From: JAKACA01 sp050010115
GTDB taxonomy: Bacteria > Actinomycetota > Acidimicrobiia > Acidimicrobiales > Bog-793
Reading direction: 5' to 3'
Length of the DNA: 29,196 nucleotides
Assembly (NCBI GenBank): GCA_050010115.1
Contig: JBEKLQ010000044.1
Span: 1 to 29,196 of the forward strand
The position numbers were made by a program, and so were the translations under genes. The number at the start of each line of letters is the position of its first letter. Positions within the stretch are counted from its first letter, which is position 1. Below are positions 1 to 7,087 of this stretch, in pieces. A model generated the notes under the pieces. The model did no database searches, was not told the origin of the DNA, and saw only the letters and a program-made list of their open reading frames with translations.

Positions 1-1362
1 GACGAGATGCCGAGGGCCGCTGCCTTTGCCGGGCGTCGCAGCTCCTGGGACCCCGAAGAGGTCGTCGAGATCTGGAAGCACTACGAGATACACAAGCGGC
101 GACGCGGCGTCCTCGACTTCGAGGATCTGCTCGCGCGATGCACCGAGCACCTGCTGGCTGATCACGAGTTCGCTGCCTCGGCGCGATGGCGCTTCCGCCA
201 TCTGTTCGTCGACGAGTACCAGGACATCAACGAGGCGCAGCAACGGCTGCTACGAGCATGGCTGGGGACCAACGATGACCTGTGCGTGGTGGGCGATCCC
301 CATCAGGCGATCTACTCCTGGAACGGGTCGAACCCGCGGGCCATCACCGAGTTTCGTGAGGACTTCGACGGAGCCACGGTGCTCCGGCTGTCCACGAACT
401 ACCGGTCGACCCCCGAGGTCTTGACCGTGGCCGGAGCTGTCCTCGGCGAGAGCATCCCGGTCCCGGTCGGCGGGGCCCACCCCGAGGGACCGGTTCCCAC
501 GATTCAGAGCTATGACGACGAGGCCTCCGAAGCTACGGGAGTCGCCGAGGCCATTCGACGAGCCCGCCCGCCCGGTCGATCCTGGTCACAGATCGCAGTC
601 CTCGCCCGCACCAATGCCCAGCTCGATCGGATCCGAGAGGCACTGGTCGCTCGCAATGTCCCCTTCCGCGTTGCCGCCGCGTCAGATCTGCTCCGCCAGC
701 CATCGATCCAGGCTGCATTGAAGGAGGTGACCCATGCGCCGGATGCGGCTGCCATCAGCGCCTGGGCAGCGGACCTGCGCGTCACCTCGCTCGAGCCTGT
801 CAACGATGCGGAGCCGGACGGCGAGCCGGGCGAGCCGGCGCCCGAGCTGGGCGAGCTCGCCCGCCTTGCCGGCGAGTACCTGGCGGAGGACGTGAGGGCA
901 AACGGTACGGGTTTCAAGAACTGGCTGGACACGACTTGGCGGCGTGAGGGAGGGCCTTCGAGGCAGGAGGCGGTCGAGCTCACCACGTTCCATCGTGCGA
1001 AAGGTCTCGAATGGGCCGTCGTGTTTATCGTCGGGTTAGAGGACGGTTTCGTGCCGATAGCCCATGCACGCGACTCGGACGCCCTCGCCGAGGAGCGCCG
1101 CCTCCTCTACGTCGCCTGCACGCGCGCCGAGGAGGAACTGCACTGTTCATGGGCAGCCGAGCGAACCTTCGCGTCACGACCGATCCCCCGCTCGCCGTCT
1201 CCGTGGATCGCCGCGATCGAAGCCGCACACCGCGACCTGGAGCGCCTGCGGAGGCCATCACCCGACGCTGCCCGCGACGCCTTGGCGGAGAGCCGACGCC
1301 TCCTTGCGGGAGGCGCCACCGAAGGCGCTGCCGGCGGCGCGGAGGCCGGTCCGGGGACCTGA
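1..1362 (+). CDS. UvrD/PcrA-type DNA helicase, C-terminal part (5' partial)
   Basis: Superfamily 1A ATP-dependent DNA helicase, a DNA repair or replication-restart type enzyme. The frame is open to the first base, so the true start and the Walker A motif lie outside the window. Counting from the ATG at 7, residues 68-73 are VDEYQD (motif II, Walker B), 96-105 GDPHQAIYSW (motif III), and 129-134 STNYRS (motif IV). Further on are TTFHRAKGLEW (motif V) and RRLLYVACTRA (motif VI), in the canonical order. The tail after motif VI is short and rich in Ala, Gly and Glu, with no clear extra domain. The ATG at 7 should not be taken as the start because it would leave no ATP-binding P-loop. The subfamily (UvrD, PcrA or UvrD2-like) cannot be fixed without the N-terminus. 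Confidence 0.93.
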   Translation, partial: DEMPRAAAFAGRRSSWDPEEVVEIWKHYEIHKRRRGVLDFEDLLARCTEHLLADHEFAASARWRFRHLFVDEYQDINEAQQRLLRAWLGTNDDLCVVGDPHQAIYSWNGSNPRAITEFREDFDGATVLRLSTNYRSTPEVLTVAGAVLGESIPVPVGGAHPEGPVPTIQSYDDEASEATGVAEAIRRARPPGRSWSQIAVLARTNAQLDRIREALVARNVPFRVAAASDLLRQPSIQAALKEVTHAPDAAAISAWAADLRVTSLEPVNDAEPDGEPGEPAPELGELARLAGEYLAEDVRANGTGFKNWLDTTWRREGGPSRQEAVELTTFHRAKGLEWAVVFIVGLEDGFVPIAHARDSDALAEERRLLYVACTRAEEELHCSWAAERTFASRPIPRSPSPWIAAIEAAHRDLERLRRPSPDAARDALAESRRLLAGGATEGAAGGAEAGPGT

Positions 1363-1544
1363 ACGGGCGGTGGGCGAAATGCAGCCCCAAGGCTCCGCCG
1401 CCGTTGTAGGCTGTCGGTAGCAGCGACGGCTCAGCTATGTGCGGCCGGTGAGTGTCGGTGGTGATGGTGTGAAGCGGAGTCCGTCGTATCATCGATTGCC
1501 AAGCGGTGAGCAGCTAGCGTTGGTGATCGGGAGGAGGATGCTGG

Positions 1545-2036
1545 ATGGCCAAGGATGCTGATACGAGGGCGGCAGACCTTGAGGCGCGCAACCAGTACCT
1601 AGGCATCATCGACGATGCGTGGGAGGTCTACCGGGAAGCCGTCGAGCGGGCCTGGGAGGAGTTCGAGAAGTCGCTCGAGCCCGCTCGCGTCAATTACGAC
1701 GCGATGCAGGCAGCGGCTGAGGCCACGCACGGGTCGCAGATCGACGAAGCATGGGCGCTCTACAAGCAGGCGGTCGCGAACGCCCCTTCGACAATGAGGC
1801 GTGACATCGTCGCTCAGGCACGGGCTACCTACAACGAGACAGCGGCTCAAGTTCGCAAGACGTACAACGAGAACATGGCGATCGCCAGGGACTCGTACCT
1901 CCGGTTGGTCAACGACACCCGATCGAGCTACCGGGCCGCCGTGGACGGCGAGCTTGACGCTCACCGTGAGGCCGTGCGCCAAGCCTGGAACAACTATCTG
2001 GAAATGGTCGACGCCCACCTCCTCGGAGACGTCTGA
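1545..2036 (+). CDS. Hendecad-repeat (11-residue) helical protein, function unknown
   Basis: 163-aa protein that I do not recognise. A strong Shine-Dalgarno GGGAGGAGG lies just upstream of the ATG. After 13 residues, residues 14-157 are thirteen consecutive 11-residue units of the form A-[RW]-x-x-[YFH]-x-x-x-[hydrophobic]-x-x, for example ARNQYLGIIDD, AWEVYREAVER, AWALYKQAVAN, VRKTYNENMAI and AWNNYLEMVDA. Unit 7 (APSTMRRDIVAQ) carries one extra residue, and the tail is HLLGDV. There is no signal peptide, membrane segment or cysteine. Eleven-residue periodicity is typical of long amphipathic helices or right-handed coiled coils, so a structural, scaffold or membrane-surface role is an inference. 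A TATCAT box at 1487-1492 is a possible -10 element. The gene lies alone between the helicase and the Rrf2 regulator, on the same strand. Confidence 0.8.
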   Translation: MAKDADTRAADLEARNQYLGIIDDAWEVYREAVERAWEEFEKSLEPARVNYDAMQAAAEATHGSQIDEAWALYKQAVANAPSTMRRDIVAQARATYNETAAQVRKTYNENMAIARDSYLRLVNDTRSSYRAAVDGELDAHREAVRQAWNNYLEMVDAHLLGDV

Positions 2037-2066
2037 CCGGACGGATTCGGTCGGTTGTCGCATTTG

Positions 2067-2081
2067 ACCCGTAAATCGGGT
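2067..2081. promoter_or_regulatory. Palindrome ACCCG-N5-CGGGT, candidate operator of the Rrf2 gene
   Basis: ACCCGTAAATCGGGT is a perfect 5-5-5 inverted repeat with an AT-rich centre, ending 11 bases before the preferred start of the Rrf2-family gene. Rrf2 proteins bind as dimers to dyads and often repress themselves, so an autoregulatory operator is plausible. No binding motif is known to me for this subgroup. Confidence 0.4.
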
Positions 2082-2092
2082 TGAATGCAGGT

Positions 2093-2548
2093 GTGCATAT
2101 TTCTGCCAGGGTCGAATACGCCCTCCGTGCCCTGTGCACGCTTGCCGCGCGCAGTGGCGAGCCACTCACCGCCGAGGAGCTCGCCCAAGCTCAAGGCCTG
2201 CCCGTTCGCTTCCTGCGAGCGATCCTCAACGAGTTGCGCCGCGTCGGGATCGTCACGAGCCAGCGCGGCAACGAGGGCGGCTACCAGCTCGCCCGGCCAG
2301 CGGACGAGATCACGATCGGTGAGGTGTTCCGCCGCCTCGAGGGCCCGCTGGCCGAGGTACGGGGCGTCCGGCCGGAGGCAGCCAGCTACGAAGCCGCCGC
2401 CGAGCATCTCCAGTCGGTCTGGATCGCCGTACGAGCCTGTCTTCGGACCGTGCTCGACGAAGTGACGCTCCAGCAGGTGGTCACCGGCAAGCTCCCCCCT
2501 CATGTCCTCGAGATGTTGGCCGAGCCCGACGCGTGGCGCCCGCGCTGA
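2093..2548 (+). CDS. Rrf2-family transcriptional regulator, cysteine-poor
   Basis: Winged helix-turn-helix regulator of the Rrf2 family (IscR, NsrR, CymR, RsrR relatives). I prefer the GTG at 2093 because the protein then begins VHISARVEYALRAL, the usual Rrf2 N-terminus; a TTG at 2081 would add four residues. The DNA-binding helices and wing follow, with EELAQAQGLPVRFLRAILNELRRVGIV and a GNEGGYQLARP wing. The Fe-S proteins of this family carry three spaced cysteines in the C-terminal half. Here that region has only one (VRACLRTVL), so a normal [2Fe-2S] or [4Fe-4S] sensor is unlikely and a CymR-like protein- or ligand-sensing mode is possible. The gene converges on the lipid methyltransferase, with about 50 bp between the stops. 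Its target genes are not evident from context. Confidence 0.85.
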   Translation: MHISARVEYALRALCTLAARSGEPLTAEELAQAQGLPVRFLRAILNELRRVGIVTSQRGNEGGYQLARPADEITIGEVFRRLEGPLAEVRGVRPEAASYEAAAEHLQSVWIAVRACLRTVLDEVTLQQVVTGKLPPHVLEMLAEPDAWRPR

Positions 2549-2600
2549 AGCCTAGATCGCCGGCATCGCGGGTAGGACCGAGGCAGCCTGCGCGGGGGCT

Positions 2601-3887
2601 TCAGGCCAGGCGCAACTCGAACGGCGGCGTCGGGCGCCAAGCGGGTTTTGCGAAGACGATCTGGACGTCACTGATGTGCCGCTCGAGAAACGCCGCCTCG
2701 CAATAACACAAGTACAGGTCCCACGTGCGCTGGAAGCGGCGATCGAGACCAGCGGCCTCCAGTCGTGCGCGTGCCGAGCGGAGGGCGACATCCCAACGGC
2801 GGAGCGTCTCGGCGTAGTGGCGGCCGATGTCCTCCACGTCGATGATCGTGAGATCCGTGGCCCGACGCACCGAGCGGGCGATCGCCTCGACCGACGGTAT
2901 GCACCCGCCGGGGAAGATCATCCTCCGGATGAAGTCGTCGTGGAGCTTCGCGCGTGCGTAGCTCCGGTCGCTGATGGTGATCGCCTGCAGCGCCATCAGC
3001 CCGTTCGGGCGCAGCAGGCGGGTGCACGATCGGAAGAACGTGTCGTGCAGACGCCAGTCGACCGCCTCGATCATCTCGACGGACACGAGCTTGTCAAAGC
3101 GACCTTCGAGATCCCGGTAGTCTCGCCCGAGCACCGTCACGCGGTCGGCGAGGCCCGCGTCGGCCACGCGTTTGGCAGCGATCTCCCGCTGTGAGTCCGA
3201 TGTCGTGGTGGTCGTGACCTTGCAGCCGTACCGCTCGGCGGCGTGGATCGCCAGGCCGCCCCAGCCAGTGCCGATCTCGACGAGGTGGTCACCGGGCGAC
3301 AGCCTCAGCTTGGCGCAGATCCGATCGAACTTCGCCCGCTGGGCCTCGGCGAGGCTCATCCCCGGACGCTCGAACACGGCGCACGAGTAAGCCATCGTCT
3401 CGTCGTCGAGCATCACTTCGAACAGCTCGCTGGGAAGGTCGAAGTGAGCTTGCACGTTCCGGCGGTCGTCCGCGGGCGTGGGGCGCCCCAGCCGGCCGAA
3501 CCGATCGACGAACGGCTCGGCAACTTGTCCCAGCACGTCCAGAGCAGCGCGGACGCCTGAAGTGTTGATCAGCAAGAGCCGAACGAGGTCGGTGAGATCG
3601 TCCGCGTCCCACCACCCATCAGCGTACGACGCGCCCAATCCGACCGATCCCTTGGAGAGCAAGCTCGACCAGGCACGCTTGTCGTGGACGACGACGTGGA
3701 CGACCGGGTCCCCTTCCCCCACTGACCAGTGCCGGCCGGCGTGATCGGTGGCTCCCCGGAGCCGGCCGGCGCCATCGATCCTGCGGTCGCTCGCGCCTAC
3801 AGCGGCGGCGCTGCGGTCGTCGACCACGATCGTGCCGCCGTGAAACCGCCGGGCAAGGTTGCGGACGACTCGGGGCGACGCCATCAT
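2601..3887 (-). CDS. Cyclopropane-fatty-acyl-phospholipid synthase family methyltransferase
   Basis: 428-aa S-adenosylmethionine-dependent methyltransferase that modifies double bonds of membrane lipid acyl chains. The N-terminal lipid-binding domain has the characteristic GLGASYADGWWDADDL (residues 83-98). The linker NVQAHFDLPSELFEVMLDDE and the SAM motif EIGTGWGGLA (204-213) follow, then KLVSVEMIEAV and the C-terminal LRRWDVALR region. Length and domain order fit full-length bacterial Cfa and the similar-sized actinobacterial UfaA1/BfaB proteins. BfaB makes 10-methyl branches with a flavin partner BfaA; no such partner is adjacent, so cyclopropanation versus 10-methylation is open. The start ATGATG is preceded by TTGAGG. 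The gene is divergent from the amino acid permease across 388 bp. Confidence 0.9.
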   Translation of the reverse strand: MMASPRVVRNLARRFHGGTIVVDDRSAAAVGASDRRIDGAGRLRGATDHAGRHWSVGEGDPVVHVVVHDKRAWSSLLSKGSVGLGASYADGWWDADDLTDLVRLLLINTSGVRAALDVLGQVAEPFVDRFGRLGRPTPADDRRNVQAHFDLPSELFEVMLDDETMAYSCAVFERPGMSLAEAQRAKFDRICAKLRLSPGDHLVEIGTGWGGLAIHAAERYGCKVTTTTTSDSQREIAAKRVADAGLADRVTVLGRDYRDLEGRFDKLVSVEMIEAVDWRLHDTFFRSCTRLLRPNGLMALQAITISDRSYARAKLHDDFIRRMIFPGGCIPSVEAIARSVRRATDLTIIDVEDIGRHYAETLRRWDVALRSARARLEAAGLDRRFQRTWDLYLCYCEAAFLERHISDVQIVFAKPAWRPTPPFELRLA

Positions 3888-4175
3888 CGCAGCCTCAACT
3901 GCCGTTTGGTCGGTCGAACACCTGGCTCACGGTCGCGCGCCACGCCCGTGGACGATATCGGTCAACGGGCCTAACGCGGGCATGCGCCTTCGCTCGCGAC
4001 GCGAGTTCCCCGCCCGCCGGCCCGAAGACCCGACCGGCGCCGCTACTGAACCTCGTCACAACTGATTCCGCACATTCATCGCACCGCAACGATGGAATCC
4101 GACGCCAGCTCGCGCAATTCTGTTCGCTTTTACGTGACGCGGCTTGACGCGCAAGCTATGGTGTCCACGATCTCG
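3888..4175. other. Divergent intergenic region between lipid methyltransferase and permease
   Basis: No plausible gene is seen here. The region must hold the minus-strand promoter of the methyltransferase and the plus-strand promoter of the permease. A weak plus-strand candidate is GTGACG at 4134-4139 with TATGGT at 4157-4162 (17-bp spacing), which would put the transcript start just before the G-rich repeat. A second TTGACG at 4144 has no good -10 partner. Confidence 0.3.
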
Positions 4176-4214
4176 AAGGGTGTAGGGAAGGGTGTAGGGA
4201 AGGGTGTAGGGGGG
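4176..4214 (+). repeat. Three tandem 12-bp AAGGGTGTAGGG units, G-quadruplex-capable
   Basis: Three exact copies of AAGGGTGTAGGG (4176-4187, 4188-4199, 4200-4211) run into three further Gs. The plus strand has six G tracts of at least three bases, separated by alternating TGTA and AA loops, which meets the usual G3+N1-7 quadruplex pattern. The repeat ends 61 bases before the permease start codon and is probably in its mRNA leader. Confidence 0.85.
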
Positions 4215-4275
4215 AGCGGCCCGTCGCGCGATCCTGCCTGACATCAGACATCCACGTCGCAAGGGGAGGCGCGAA

Positions 4276-5835
4276 ATGGCCACGATCGTCGTGGAGCCTG
4301 CTGGCCAGGCACCGCAAAAAGGGCTGAAGACCGGTGCGCTCGGCCTGATCTCGAGCGTCGTCATCGGCGTCGCCTCGACGGCCCCGGCCTACAGCCTGGC
4401 GGCCACCCTCGGCTTCGTGATCGTGGCGATCGGCTTGCAAGCGCCGATCGTCACGATTCTTGCCTTCGTCCCCATGTATTTCATCTCGATCGGCTACCAG
4501 GAGATGAACAGGGCTGACCCGGACTGCGGGACGACGTTCACCTGGGCGACGAGGGCGTTCACCCCGCGACTCGGATGGATGGGTGGCTGGGGCATCGTCG
4601 CTGCTGACATCCTCGTGATGGCAAGCCTCGCCCAGATCGCCGGCCAATACGTCTTCGATCTGTTCAACGCCAAAGGCATCGGCGACAACGCTACGAGCGG
4701 TTGGGTGCTGCTCGTCGGCATCCTCTGGATCGTGTTCATGACGTGGATCTGCTACGTCGGCATCGAGATCTCCGCCAACTTCCAGAAGGCCTTGCTCGGG
4801 ATCGAGCTCACGATGCTGACGGTCATGTCGGTCTGGGCACTCGTCAGAGTGGGCAACGGGAGCGCCCCCGTCGGGCACCTCGTCCCCGCCCTCTCGTGGT
4901 TCAACCCCTTAGGAGTGAAGCACTTCAGCGACTTCATCATCGGCCTCGCGGACATGCTCTTCATCTACTGGGGATGGGACACAGCAGTCTCTATCAACGA
5001 GGAGACTGCCAACGCCGAGGTGACGCCCGGAAAAGCAGCCGTCATCTCGACGTTCGTCCTCCTCGGCATCTACGCCCTCGTCATCCTCGCCATCCAGTCG
5101 TTCGCCGGCCTCGGCACCACCGGCATCGGGCTCGGTAACCCCGCCCACCAGGGTGACGTGCTCTCCATCCTCGGTCCGGCCATCTTCGGGCATTCGACGC
5201 TGGCGTCGGTCCTGGATCACCTGTTGCTGTTGATGGTGCTCTCGTCGGCGGCGGCCTCGACGCAGACCACCATCCTGCCGACGGCTCGGACGACGCTCTC
5301 CATGGCGGTCTACAAGTCGATTCCGCGGGCTTTCGAGAGGATCCACAAGCGCCACCTCACGCCGACGGTCTCGACGGTGACCATGGGAGCCGTGTCGATC
5401 CTGCTCTACGGGATTATGAACTACCTCTCCGCCGGGAACGTGATCAGCGACTCGGTCGACGCTCTCGGCGTGATGATCGCCTTCTACTACGGTCTCACGG
5501 GGTTCTCGTGTACGTGGTACTACCGCAAGAGCCTGACCAGCAGCGTGCGCGACTTCTTCAAACGGGGCGTCATCCCGACGCTCGGCGGCCTCATCCTGTA
5601 CTTCATCCTCGGCTGGTCCTTCTGGTACTACTGGAACCCTAATAACAGCTACACGACCTGGGACATGCCGATCATCCACCATGTTCTCGGCGGCACGTTC
5701 ATCCTCGACGTCGGGATGCTGCTGCTCGGATTGATCTTGATGTTCACGATGCAGGCCTTCCGGCCGGCGTTCTTCAAGGGCGAGACACTCAATCGGGACT
5801 CGGCGACGCTCGTGACCGAGGAATACAAGGGCTGA
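4276..5835 (+). CDS. APC-superfamily amino acid permease
   Basis: 519-aa polytopic inner-membrane transporter for amino acids or polyamines, probably proton-coupled. A strong ribosome site AAGGGGAGG precedes the ATG. After a short cytoplasmic N-terminus, the first helix contains GLISSVVIGVASTAPAYSLA, the APC-type unwound TM1 region with its conserved small residues. TM2 and the loop YQEMNRADPDCGTTFTWATRAF follow; the acidic/aromatic loop and the NEETANAEVTPGKAAVIST segment after TM6 are typical of this family. About twelve hydrophobic segments are visible. The C-terminal tail is short and charged. Substrate cannot be read from sequence, and there is no adjacent metabolic gene on the same strand. 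The G-rich leader repeat suggests possible post-transcriptional control. Confidence 0.9.
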   Translation: MATIVVEPAGQAPQKGLKTGALGLISSVVIGVASTAPAYSLAATLGFVIVAIGLQAPIVTILAFVPMYFISIGYQEMNRADPDCGTTFTWATRAFTPRLGWMGGWGIVAADILVMASLAQIAGQYVFDLFNAKGIGDNATSGWVLLVGILWIVFMTWICYVGIEISANFQKALLGIELTMLTVMSVWALVRVGNGSAPVGHLVPALSWFNPLGVKHFSDFIIGLADMLFIYWGWDTAVSINEETANAEVTPGKAAVISTFVLLGIYALVILAIQSFAGLGTTGIGLGNPAHQGDVLSILGPAIFGHSTLASVLDHLLLLMVLSSAAASTQTTILPTARTTLSMAVYKSIPRAFERIHKRHLTPTVSTVTMGAVSILLYGIMNYLSAGNVISDSVDALGVMIAFYYGLTGFSCTWYYRKSLTSSVRDFFKRGVIPTLGGLILYFILGWSFWYYWNPNNSYTTWDMPIIHHVLGGTFILDVGMLLLGLILMFTMQAFRPAFFKGETLNRDSATLVTEEYKG

Positions 5836-5919
5836 CCAGCCCGCTCCCACGCCGGCTGGCAGCCGCCGGCCGGCCCAGCTCTGTGCGGTCCCGTCGCCCG
5901 ACCCCCGCGATGGAACCGT

Positions 5920-5935
5920 CCGGAGTCGCCTCCGG
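5920..5935. terminator. Candidate bidirectional terminator hairpin
   Basis: CCGGAG-TCGC-CTCCGG is a perfect 6-bp stem with a 4-nt loop, placed between the convergent permease and transsulfuration genes. There is no T-run on either side, as is common for actinobacterial terminators, so the call is tentative. A 12-bp palindrome GACCAGCTGGTC at 5938-5949 lies next to it and overlaps the stop codon of the minus-strand gene. Confidence 0.35.
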
Positions 5936-5947
5936 CCGACCAGCTGG

Positions 5948-7087
5948 TCAGCCCAGCGCCCGGCTCAGATCCGCCAGCAGATCGTCGATCGACTCCAGCC
6001 CGACGGACAGCCGCAGGAGCCCCGGGTCAACTGCGAGCGCAGAGCCTGCAACCGACAGGTGCGTCATGCGCGCCGGGTGCTCGATCAGGGACTCCACAGC
6101 GCCGAGCGACTCCGCCAGGGTGAACAGCCGGGTGCGTGCCGCTACCGCCAGCGCTGCCGCCTCGCCTCCTCGCAGCGTGCACGAGACCATGGCTCCGAAG
6201 TCCCGCATCTGTCGCTTGGCGAGATCGTGGCCGGGGTGTGATTCGAGACCCGGGTAGCTGACCTCCGCGACTGCTGGGTGGTCGCCCAGGAACTCCGCAA
6301 CGGCACGAGCGTTCGCGCACTGGCGATCCATGCGGACAGCGAGCGTCTTGAGGCCCCTTTGCACCAGGAAGCAGTCGAACGGGCTCGGCACGGCACCGGC
6401 AGAGTTCTGGATGAACCGAAGGTGCTCGGCGAGCGCCACGTCGCTCGTCACCACCGCCCCGCCCACGACGTCCGAGTGCCCACCCAGGTACTTCGTCGCT
6501 GAGTGCACGACGGCATCGGCCCCGAGCCCGAGGGGCTGCTGGAGGTATGGCGTGGCGAACGTGTTGTCGACCATGCACCAGCCGCCGCGCTCATGGGCAA
6601 GCCGGGCGATGGCTTCGATGTCGGCGATGCGCAGCAACGGGTTGCTCGGCGTCTCGACCCACACCAGTCGCGTCGCCGGCTGCCAGGCCCCTGCCACGGC
6701 GTCGAGGTCTGTCAGGTCGACGGAGGTGTGCGAGATGCCGCAGGGACCGTAGACCCGCGCGATCAACCGCCAGGTGCCTCCGTAGGCATCCGATGGGATC
6801 AGCACGTGGTCGCCAGGCCGCAAGCGCCGCAACAACGCGTCCTCCGCCGCCATCCCGCTCGAGAAACAGAACCCTGCCTCCCCACCCTCGAGCGCCGCCA
6901 GGGTCGCCTGCAGGATCGCCCGAGTCGGGTTGCCCGTGCGGCTGTACTCGAAACCCTTGTGCTCCCCCACCGCTCCCTGCGCGTAAGTCGTGGCCAGGTG
7001 CACTGGAGGGATGACTGCACCGGTCGTCTCGTCGGGCGGCTGAGCCGCGTGGATCGCCAACGTCTCGAAGCCGAAGTCCTCGCTCAT
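5948..7087 (-). CDS. metB: Cystathionine gamma-synthase/gamma-lyase family PLP enzyme
   Basis: 379-aa cytoplasmic PLP enzyme of the Cys/Met metabolism family. It has the N-terminal FETLAIHAAQPPDETTGAV, the EYSRTGNPTRAILQ segment (Tyr and Arg that contact PLP phosphate in the neighbouring subunit), SSGMAAEDALL, VETPSNPLLRIADI and VDNTFATPYLQQPLGLGAD. The PLP-binding lysine is in HSATKYLGGHSDVVGG, at about residue 199. It overlaps the upstream cystathionine beta-synthase gene by ATGA and is almost certainly co-translated with it. Paired with a beta-synthase, the most likely role is cystathionine gamma-lyase (reverse transsulfuration to cysteine). Gamma-synthase activity is hard to exclude by sequence, and actinobacterial members are commonly named metB for either activity. 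Confidence 0.92.
   Translation of the reverse strand: MSEDFGFETLAIHAAQPPDETTGAVIPPVHLATTYAQGAVGEHKGFEYSRTGNPTRAILQATLAALEGGEAGFCFSSGMAAEDALLRRLRPGDHVLIPSDAYGGTWRLIARVYGPCGISHTSVDLTDLDAVAGAWQPATRLVWVETPSNPLLRIADIEAIARLAHERGGWCMVDNTFATPYLQQPLGLGADAVVHSATKYLGGHSDVVGGAVVTSDVALAEHLRFIQNSAGAVPSPFDCFLVQRGLKTLAVRMDRQCANARAVAEFLGDHPAVAEVSYPGLESHPGHDLAKRQMRDFGAMVSCTLRGGEAAALAVAARTRLFTLAESLGAVESLIEHPARMTHLSVAGSALAVDPGLLRLSVGLESIDDLLADLSRALG

Noticed and set aside
4909..5850. Long minus-strand open frame opposite the permease
   Set aside because: Highly charged Glu/Asp/Arg/His product antisense to membrane helices; a known artefact of hydrophobic genes.
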